This document shows, in pieces, positions 49,008 to 56,626 of a DNA stretch of 64,000 nt. Both the position numbers and the translations under genes were made by a program. A model generated the notes under the pieces. That model saw only the letters and a program-made list of their open reading frames with translations. It searched no databases and was not told the DNA's origin. The stretch comes from Saprospiraceae bacterium (GTDB lineage Bacteria > Bacteroidota > Bacteroidia > Chitinophagales > Saprospiraceae): contig JABDKX010000162.1 in NCBI GenBank assembly GCA_013001975.1, positions 1 to 64,000 of the forward strand, given 5' to 3'. Positions within the stretch are counted from its first letter, which is position 1; each line of letters begins with the position of its first letter.

Positions 49008-52000
49008 ATGCTCAAGCACCTATTACGTATATGGTTTTTTATATTCAGTATTTTTTGCTTAACAACATGTTTATTAAGTCAAAACTGCAATCTCCCAGTA
49101 TTATCTAATATTTCTAAGCCTAGTACATCAGGTTTTTCAATATCCTGGATAGATTTTAATGTAGAATCCGAATATTTTGAAATTGAATACGGTGAAAAGG
49201 GGTTCACACGAACTCAAGAAGCTAATATCAGTGACATACTCAATTCTAGCTATGATTTTACTGGTTTACAATCAGGAACAACATACGAGATCTATATAAG
49301 AACAGTTTGCAGTCTTGATGATAAAAGCGCATGGAATGGTCCGTACTTTTACAATACAGTTATTGACAATACGAATAGTTGTCCAATATCATTAAGCATC
49401 ACAGATAATAATTGTCCTGTGAATGATTTGTATTTATTGGAAATAAGTGATTATCCTAATAAAATTTTAGGCACAAATATAAATTTGGAGAATGTACTTA
49501 TTTCGATTGCGCATTCTTGGCCTCCTGATTTAAAATTAACACTTATATCACCTTCAGGTAAATCAGCTTTGCTGTCAGCTCATAACGGGAACGGAATTGA
49601 CAATTATGGAAGTGCAACTGACCCGTGCATCAGTACTGCTAACTTTAATGACAAAGCTTGTGTAAGTATAGATAATTTTCCTCCCCCATTTATTGGTAGC
49701 TTTAATGCAGAGGAAGAACTTTCCGTAGCTTTTGAGGGTGAAACTGTCAATGGTATTTGGCAGCTCGCCATATGCGATAGAGCAGATGGCGATGTTGGCA
49801 GATTAAACAATTTCCAACTTAATTTTTCAGAAGAGACTTGTCAAATTCCACAGGATTTTATTTTATATGACATCGATGGCACAACCGTGACTTTTATATG
49901 GAAACACTTTGATAATTGCAATAATTTAACTTTGACATACAACGAAATTAATGCACCACCAGAGGAAGTTTTTATTGATGTCATTGAATGTACAAAAGAA
50001 ATATTTATAGCAAAAAATCTTAAACCCTCAACTGAGTACATTCTATCAATAAGCACAGAATGTTTTGGTGCTATAGAATCGGCTTCTTTGTGTGATATTT
50101 TATTTACAACTTCATGTAGCGATAATTCAGCATTTGAATATTTTGATGAAGCCCAAGTTTGTTTTTCTAATTGCGACTCAATCTGTATAATAGATGGTAT
50201 TTGGAAAAATGAATCAAATGATAACAGACAATGGGCATTAACAAATCAAAGCAGCAATTCTGAATTTACTGGTCCGAAGGGAGACAAGAATAATTATGGC
50301 AATTATGTTTTCGTTGAATCATCTTTAAACTGTCAAATATCTGAGAATGCAAGTTTGATCAGTGATTGCCTTTCTATTGAAAGTACATCTGACTGTTCTG
50401 TTTCATTTTATTATAACATGTTTGGGCTGGAAGTAGCTAGTTTAAAATTACAACTAAGTCAAGATGAAAAAAATTGGAATACTATTTGGGAACAAGTGGG
50501 GAATCAAGGAGATACATGGCTGTTTGAGACTGTTTCAATACAAAACAAATTAGATTTTGCCCAATTAAGATTTGTCGCTGAAATATTACCTGGATCAACT
50601 GCTGGAGATATTGCTTTAGATCATATTAAATTATACAATGCCAAGCCGATTGCACTTAATGCATATTATTTCGATAACGATTTAGATGGATTTGGCACTA
50701 AAGATTCCGTGGCTTTCTTTTGTTCAGACTTGGACATAGCCGGCTATTCTAGCAATGATTTAGATTGTGATGACAATAATAATATGATACATCCAAATGC
50801 GCAAGAAGTAGCTTGCAATCTGATAGATGAAAATTGTAACGGTGCCATAGACGATTTTCAATCTGAAGATATTTTTTATCAAATTATAAATATACAAGAC
50901 GAAATTTGTAAAGGACAGAAAAATGGAGAAGCTGAAATTGTAGCGACTAATGGAAATGGTCCTTTTACCTATTTATGGTCAGAAGGTACAAGCAATTCGT
51001 TATTACAAAATGTTGAATCAGGAATATATTATTGCACCATAACCGCCAGCGATGGATGCCAGATTACCACCGAACCGATTATAATCGGATTTGAAGATAT
51101 CTTAGTTTATAATGTCAGCAGTTTGGAAAGCAGCAGTTGCAAAGGAGCAGATGATGGCGCCATTTCTATAAATATAGCTGGAGGTGTTCCCCCATATGAA
51201 GTCATTTGGTCTAATGGAGATGTTGGAGAGCAAGTTGAAGCATTAGGTATAGGCGAATACCGAGCAACAATTACTGGATCCAATGGATGTCAAGTTGTGA
51301 CAAACCCTATTGAAGTGACGGGTGCACAAATATTGACAACAGGCGTCGTAACAAAAAATGACATAGACTGTTTCGGAGAACGTACTGGGTCAATACAATT
51401 AGGCATTCTGGGAGGACAAAGTCCTTATAAAATAGCTTGGAATACTGGAGATGCAAATAGTTTTATTTCCAATCTGACAGCTGGCAACTATAGTGTAACC
51501 ATAACAGATAAAAATAATTGCTCAAGATCCATTGAGAATATCGAAATCAGCGAACCTGAAATATTAAGTGCATTTGTGAATAATTTAGATAATGTGACTT
51601 GCTATGGCGGCACAAATGGATTAATTGATATCAATATTAATGGTGGTACTCCACCCTATTCATATATTTGGTCTCACGGTGCATTTTCTCAAGATATCTT
51701 TAACCTAAAAGCTGGACAATACAATGTGACAATCAGTGATTTCAATGCTTGTAATACCGTTATTGATAATATTGAAATTACCGAACCTGAAATGTTCAGT
51801 ATTACATTAGACAGTATCAAAGGCGTCAAATGTATTGGAAATAATACAGGTTATATTGGCATAAAAACTGAAGGAGGTACACAACCTTATATTTATAATT
51901 GGAGTAATTCTGATGGTACAAATAGCAGTAGTCCCAAGATTCAAGATTTACTACCTGGTCAATATTTTGTCACAATTGTTGATGCATTTGGTTGTAAATC

Positions 52001-53009
52001 ATTGCCAGAAAAATTTGAAGTGGTCAATGAAAATATTCCTATAAACATGAGTCTTATTTTAGATAAGGAGTTAGCGTGTTTTAATGATTCAACAGCTTCA
52101 ATAATTGTTTTGAGTGAAAGCAATGACTTCCCCTTAGATTATAATTGGAGTGCTGGAGCTAAACATGTTAAAAACACAATATCTGATACCTTATTTAATC
52201 TTATCTCCGGAAATTATAATGTGACTATTACAGACAACAGTGGTTGTGTTGGTATTTCTGATTCTTTAACAATTAATAATCCTGAAGAAATAACTTACGA
52301 TTTAAACGAGATTACCCAAATTCAATGTTTTGGAGAAGGAAATGGAGCCATAGATCTGAATATTCAAGGAGGCACAGGTGACTTAATGGTATTATGGAGC
52401 AATTCGGAATCTACAGAAGATATAGATATGCTTTCAGAAGGAAATTATTCATGTCTTATAAATGACGAAAATGGATGTTCAATTAAAACTGAAGAATTTA
52501 CCATTTCAAATCCTCCCGAATTGATTTTAGATGCTGAAATTGAGCATGTGAATGAAAATGAGAACGGGAGTATCATTTTAAATATTGAAGGCGGTGTAAC
52601 ACCTTATAACATTTTATGGGCACCTCCTTTCGAAAACAATAATGCACCAGAAATTTCAGATTTAGCCATTGGAAATTATCATGTTACAATTACAGATTTT
52701 AATGGCTGCGAAGTTGATACATTCTTAACGGTCACATTTATAAGTTCCAATAATAGTTTGGGAAAACAACACATAACTATCTTTCCAAATCCTATAAATC
52801 AAAATGTAATTTATTTCAACACAGATGGTATTTCTGATTATAAAGTGAATCTTAAAGTTTATAATTTAAGTGGACAGGTTATGCTAGAGAAAGTTCATTT
52901 ATTAAAAGACAAATTAAACCTACCGTTGGATTTATCAAATGGCATATATATTCTTGATCTGGAAAATGCATCTTTTCGAAAGCAATTAAAATTTGCCTTC
53001 TTCAATTAA
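49008..53009 (+). CDS. very large T9SS-exported protein: FN3-like, P-domain-like, MopE-type metal-binding motif, SprB repeats, type A sorting domain
   Basis: Signal peptide; FN3-like STSGFSISWIDF; DLDGFGTKDS...DLDCDDNNNMIHPNAQEVACNLIDENCNGAIDD; eight SprB-like repeats; C-terminal ITIFPNPINQNVI...NLSGQVMLEKVHL...LSNGIYILDLENASFRKQLKF. Confidence 0.9.
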   Translation: MLKHLLRIWFFIFSIFCLTTCLLSQNCNLPVLSNISKPSTSGFSISWIDFNVESEYFEIEYGEKGFTRTQEANISDILNSSYDFTGLQSGTTYEIYIRTVCSLDDKSAWNGPYFYNTVIDNTNSCPISLSITDNNCPVNDLYLLEISDYPNKILGTNINLENVLISIAHSWPPDLKLTLISPSGKSALLSAHNGNGIDNYGSATDPCISTANFNDKACVSIDNFPPPFIGSFNAEEELSVAFEGETVNGIWQLAICDRADGDVGRLNNFQLNFSEETCQIPQDFILYDIDGTTVTFIWKHFDNCNNLTLTYNEINAPPEEVFIDVIECTKEIFIAKNLKPSTEYILSISTECFGAIESASLCDILFTTSCSDNSAFEYFDEAQVCFSNCDSICIIDGIWKNESNDNRQWALTNQSSNSEFTGPKGDKNNYGNYVFVESSLNCQISENASLISDCLSIESTSDCSVSFYYNMFGLEVASLKLQLSQDEKNWNTIWEQVGNQGDTWLFETVSIQNKLDFAQLRFVAEILPGSTAGDIALDHIKLYNAKPIALNAYYFDNDLDGFGTKDSVAFFCSDLDIAGYSSNDLDCDDNNNMIHPNAQEVACNLIDENCNGAIDDFQSEDIFYQIINIQDEICKGQKNGEAEIVATNGNGPFTYLWSEGTSNSLLQNVESGIYYCTITASDGCQITTEPIIIGFEDILVYNVSSLESSSCKGADDGAISINIAGGVPPYEVIWSNGDVGEQVEALGIGEYRATITGSNGCQVVTNPIEVTGAQILTTGVVTKNDIDCFGERTGSIQLGILGGQSPYKIAWNTGDANSFISNLTAGNYSVTITDKNNCSRSIENIEISEPEILSAFVNNLDNVTCYGGTNGLIDININGGTPPYSYIWSHGAFSQDIFNLKAGQYNVTISDFNACNTVIDNIEITEPEMFSITLDSIKGVKCIGNNTGYIGIKTEGGTQPYIYNWSNSDGTNSSSPKIQDLLPGQYFVTIVDAFGCKSLPEKFEVVNENIPINMSLILDKELACFNDSTASIIVLSESNDFPLDYNWSAGAKHVKNTISDTLFNLISGNYNVTITDNSGCVGISDSLTINNPEEITYDLNEITQIQCFGEGNGAIDLNIQGGTGDLMVLWSNSESTEDIDMLSEGNYSCLINDENGCSIKTEEFTISNPPELILDAEIEHVNENENGSIILNIEGGVTPYNILWAPPFENNNAPEISDLAIGNYHVTITDFNGCEVDTFLTVTFISSNNSLGKQHITIFPNPINQNVIYFNTDGISDYKVNLKVYNLSGQVMLEKVHLLKDKLNLPLDLSNGIYILDLENASFRKQLKFAFFN
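50865..52745 (+). repeat. eight tandem SprB-like protein repeats of about 75-85 aa
   Basis: Recurring C[KFY]G..xG.I...I.GG..PY...WS.G...........L..G.Y.VTI.D..GC pattern. Confidence 0.85.
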
Positions 53010-53723
53010 TTTGACGCTCGTAATCGTTCCTGAAATAGTAGCCAATGCGGGTGCTAAAATGGCGCCTAATATTGGTATTAAAAAAAGAAATAGAAAGACA
53101 AAACCATTTGCCATGGCGAAACCTTTATGCCTTCGTATAAAATTACGTGATTGTCTAATCGAGAATCTTCTTTCCATAAAGAAATCAATATTCCCAAAAC
53201 CTGCATAATAAGATTGAACCATAAAAGTTAGAACGATTGTAAAGATGGCTAAGCCTGGAATAAAACTGAAAACGAAGAGAATGGTCAAGAGAAATATTTC
53301 TCTGACCAGATTAGATAATGATAATCGCAAACCTCTTACCAAGCTGTATAACTGACCTGGTTGAGGATCTTTATAGCCATCCCGTAATTTTTCTTCTAAC
53401 CTTTCTGAAAGCAAACTCATAAAAGGTGCAGTGACAATTAAGATTATGTATTTTAATACTAAGAATAGAAGTATCCATAATACCAACTGGGAAGCAATAC
53501 TTACAATAGAAGATAACCATTCAGGCGGCCCATCTTCAAAAAAGAAATTTAGTATAAATTCTCCTGAATTTCCACCAAAGAAATATAAACAACAAGCCAA
53601 TAAGGAAAAGCAAATTAAACTTACCAAACCAGAAACAAGAAGTAAACGCAAAACCCATGGATAAAACAAATAAGGAATTGCTTTTAAATATCCTTGAATA
53701 CCATCAATGAATCCTCTAATCAT
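52986..53723 (-). CDS. EI24/CysZ-like membrane protein
   Basis: MIRGFIDGIQGYLKAIPYLFYPWVLRLLL...FGNIDFFMERRFSIRQSRNFIRRHKGFAMANGFVFLFLFLIPILGAILAPALATI. Confidence 0.82.
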   Translation of the reverse strand: MIRGFIDGIQGYLKAIPYLFYPWVLRLLLVSGLVSLICFSLLACCLYFFGGNSGEFILNFFFEDGPPEWLSSIVSIASQLVLWILLFLVLKYIILIVTAPFMSLLSERLEEKLRDGYKDPQPGQLYSLVRGLRLSLSNLVREIFLLTILFVFSFIPGLAIFTIVLTFMVQSYYAGFGNIDFFMERRFSIRQSRNFIRRHKGFAMANGFVFLFLFLIPILGAILAPALATISGTITSVKLIEEGKF

Positions 53724-53812
53724 GAAGTGCTGTTGATTACCTGAAATTAAGGACCAATCAAATATAAGTGTTGAAAAAATATATCAACAGAATTCGTTTC
53801 TAGACGAACCGA

Positions 53813-55195
53813 TTATGCTTTCGGTTTTCTTTTAGTTTTAAACACTTCTACTATTTGCTTCTCAGTCATGAAACCATAATCTATAAATGTAGACTTGACA
53901 AACTTTTTAAGTTCTTGGTATTCTTTACTTCTCTTGTCGGTATGAGCTTTCAAGAATCGCTTCACGAATTTCATACTCAAATCTTTCAAATCCTGATTGA
54001 ATTTCTGGTTACTGAATATATCCATGTAAGCAGAGAACGTCTTATTAATCTCAAAGTATTCGGTATAATCTGATACCTCAAGGTTGTTTAGAAACTGACT
54101 TAATTTTGAAAGTATAGATTTTCTGATTGCCTCATTTTCTAGTGAAAGGCCTTCGTTTTTATAGTAAAATTCTCTCGCAGCTAAAATAGCGTCATCATGA
54201 ATATAGCCTACATTGTTTACTTTATCAATCATATTGAAATAAGCGGTAATGTTATCATCTAATGATCTGCTTATTGCATCCGAAATTCTTTTCTCTGATT
54301 CAATAGAAATTCCTTTTTGTGTGACAGAAAACTCATTGTAAAAGTTAAAAAACTTTTCATTTGCGTTTTCAAGGTTATTTCGCATAGCCGTCAATCCAGC
54401 AAGTAATGATGCTTTACCTTCTTTATCCAAATCATAGTATAGTGCAGTAATAATATTCAATTCAAAATATGCATCATGCTTTTGGAAATCTTTTTGATCC
54501 AACATTTTCTTAATTGCTGGCGTCATACTTTCATTATTATATTCTGACTTTGCTCTATATATTAGAAAGTCCTTGATAGAGTCTGCTTCAAGTTGTAATT
54601 CAGATACTGTCTCAGGGAAGCTTGCTGTTTGGAAATTCAAACTTTGAAATTGCTTTCGATACTTAACGAGAGCAGTATTTCTGAGTTTAATGTCTAAGTA
54701 CTTATGCAGCTTCTGACTTTGCAAAAACGTTTTTACTCTTTTATTAGTCACATTTTCAATAATATTAGTGATCCAAATATCACTACTCAATGAAAATCCT
54801 ATTTGAATAGATTGACCAACACGTTGCTTTATTTGTTCAAAGTTTGAAGAGTTAATTATAAACTCTAAAACGTCAGAAAAGTGTTGTTGAGGTCTATAGT
54901 ATTTTATATTGCTGTTGACACGGCCTCTTAAAACAGAATAACCTAAAACTTTAGGAAGATAAAGACCTTCAAACTGATCATCTAATAAGTAATTTTCAAG
55001 CGCTATTAATTGTAAAGGACTTTCATTTGCTACTTGCTCATAAACTTCATGGATTGCATGTTCAAACTTAGCAACTAGGGCTTTATATTCTTCATCTCCT
55101 TCTTCATCTAAATATAATTTTAATTCTTCAGAGAGTTGAATGCTCGATTTGATATTATCAAGCACTGTCATGTATTTTTTATTTAAATCAACCAT
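53813..55195 (-). CDS. hypothetical helical protein
   Basis: 460-aa intact ORF following rpsP on the same strand; no domain recognised. Confidence 0.75.
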   Translation of the reverse strand: MVDLNKKYMTVLDNIKSSIQLSEELKLYLDEEGDEEYKALVAKFEHAIHEVYEQVANESPLQLIALENYLLDDQFEGLYLPKVLGYSVLRGRVNSNIKYYRPQQHFSDVLEFIINSSNFEQIKQRVGQSIQIGFSLSSDIWITNIIENVTNKRVKTFLQSQKLHKYLDIKLRNTALVKYRKQFQSLNFQTASFPETVSELQLEADSIKDFLIYRAKSEYNNESMTPAIKKMLDQKDFQKHDAYFELNIITALYYDLDKEGKASLLAGLTAMRNNLENANEKFFNFYNEFSVTQKGISIESEKRISDAISRSLDDNITAYFNMIDKVNNVGYIHDDAILAAREFYYKNEGLSLENEAIRKSILSKLSQFLNNLEVSDYTEYFEINKTFSAYMDIFSNQKFNQDLKDLSMKFVKRFLKAHTDKRSKEYQELKKFVKSTFIDYGFMTEKQIVEVFKTKRKPKA

Positions 55196-55226
55196 TTTAT
55201 ATTAATATCTATAGATTTAATAAATG

Positions 55227-55260
55227 AAAACCTAGTAAAACATCAGTTTTACTAGGTTTT
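55227..55260. terminator. hairpin terminator in the rpsP-53813 intergenic gap
   Basis: Perfect 15-bp inverted repeat aaaacctagtaaaac/gttttactaggtttt with a 4-nt loop. Confidence 0.75.
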
Positions 55261-55323
55261 TTTTTTCTCGTAAATGTTAAATCAGCTATATCGGTGTCGC
55301 TAATATAGTGATTCTTTATCAGA

Positions 55324-56313
55324 TTAAGATACTTCTTTTCCTCCGTCTAATTCGTCTTGCCATTTTTTCAATGCATCCCAATCTCCTTTTGCAGCCATTT
55401 CTGCTTGTTTCGGCCAAGTTGTAGGCTCATGACCACCAAAGTTACCTTCAGCAGCATCTAAGATTGCTTTAACATCTTCAGGCGTTTTACCTGCTAAGTC
55501 AGCAAAAGATCCTATGCCGTTGCTGTTTAAAGCTTTAGCAATAGCAGGTCCTATGCCTTCTATTTTTGTCAAATCATCTGAATCAGCAGCTGCTTCTTCT
55601 TTTGCTGGAGCAGCTTCTTCCTTCACTTCTTCTTTGGCTGGTGCTTCTTCAGCTACTGCAGGTGTTTCTTCTGCAGCTGGAGCTTCTGCTTCTGTAGGTG
55701 TTTCTTCTGATGCTGGAGCTTCTGCTTCTGTAGGTGTTTCTTCTGATGCTGGAGCTTCTGCTTCTGTAGGTGTTTCTTCTGCTGCTGGAGCTTCTGCTTC
55801 TGCGGGTGTTTCTTCCGTAGCTGGAGCATCTTCTCCTGTAGCTTCTTCGCCACCTTCCCTAAATGCATCTCCTGCTTCTTTATCTACAATTTTCTTCTTC
55901 GGCTTGATTTCGCCAGATACCATTTTCCAGAATTCCTCTCTTTCTTTTTTCGTTTGCTCTACTCTATCTGCAATCTTAGCTTCTTTGAGTTCTATCCACT
56001 CATTGTACATTTCCATTGCTTTTTCCTCAGTCAATGCACCTTTTGCAACACCTCTCATCAAGTGTTTTCTGTAGTAAACGCCTTTGAATTTAAGCAATGC
56101 TCTTACTGTATCAGTAGGTTGAGCACCCTTGTTAATCCAAGTAAAGGCTTTATCTCTGTCTAATTCTATTGTTGCGGGAACGGTCATAGGATTGTAGCTT
56201 CCTATGTTTTCAATAAATTTACCATCTCTTGGAGCTCTTGCATCTGCAATTACAATATGGTAAAAAGGTCTTTTCTTACGACCACGTCTTGCGAGTCTAA
56301 TTTTTACTGGCAT
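55324..56313 (-). CDS. rpsP: 30S ribosomal protein S16 with repeat linker and C-terminal HhH-like domain
   Basis: N-terminal [43 protein letters not shown] is S16; Glu/Pro/Ala repeats; C-terminal [43 protein letters not shown]. Confidence 0.94.
   Translation of the reverse strand: MPVKIRLARRGRKKRPFYHIVIADARAPRDGKFIENIGSYNPMTVPATIELDRDKAFTWINKGAQPTDTVRALLKFKGVYYRKHLMRGVAKGALTEEKAMEMYNEWIELKEAKIADRVEQTKKEREEFWKMVSGEIKPKKKIVDKEAGDAFREGGEEATGEDAPATEETPAEAEAPAAEETPTEAEAPASEETPTEAEAPASEETPTEAEAPAAEETPAVAEEAPAKEEVKEEAAPAKEEAAADSDDLTKIEGIGPAIAKALNSNGIGSFADLAGKTPEDVKAILDAAEGNFGGHEPTTWPKQAEMAAKGDWDALKKWQDELDGGKEVS
55676..55819 (-). repeat. four tandem 36-bp units encoding (A/S)EETP(T/A)EAEAPA within rpsP
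   Basis: Units at 55676, 55712, 55748 and 55784, nearly identical at the DNA level. Confidence 0.95.
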
Positions 56314-56330
56314 TTTGTTAATATTTTATG

Positions 56331-56378
56331 GTTAAGCCAACCCTGATTAACCCGCTTATCGAGCATCAGGTTTTAACG
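56331..56378 (-). promoter_or_regulatory. structured 5' leader hairpin of rpsP
   Basis: Nested complementarity GTTAA...CCTGAT...GCT-tatcg-AGC-ATCAGG...TTAAC directly after the predicted transcription start. Confidence 0.5.
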
Positions 56379-56382
56379 GCGC

Positions 56383-56414
56383 AAATATATGATAAAGTTT
56401 TCCAATTATTCAAG
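56383..56414 (-). promoter_or_regulatory. putative Bacteroidota-type promoter of rpsP
   Basis: On the minus strand: TTG, 21-nt spacer, TATATTTG. Confidence 0.5.
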
Positions 56415-56626
56415 GGGATTTTTAAGAATTTTAAATAAAGAAAAAGTCCTTATAGTTCTATATAATCATATTGGGTTCTAAAAGATGATAAATTATTAAA
56501 ATATGGCTTTGCATATTCAGCAAAAGGTAATAATTCAGTAGCTTCGTTGTTTCAATAAATAGACGAATTATCGCAAAATCAGTAAAAGCCAAAACTTCAA
56601 AAAAGGTTAAGAAAGTAACGCCTCTT

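Noticed and set aside
55676-55819. Possible CRISPR array because of about 36-bp repeats
   Set aside because: Units are directly contiguous with no spacers and lie in frame inside rpsP.
55514-56074. 186-aa plus-strand ORF rich in Ala/Ser antisense to rpsP, and 71-aa minus ORF 55653-55868
   Set aside because: Both are alternative-frame readings of the 36-bp repeat and biased S16 extension; the rpsP frame explains the sequence.
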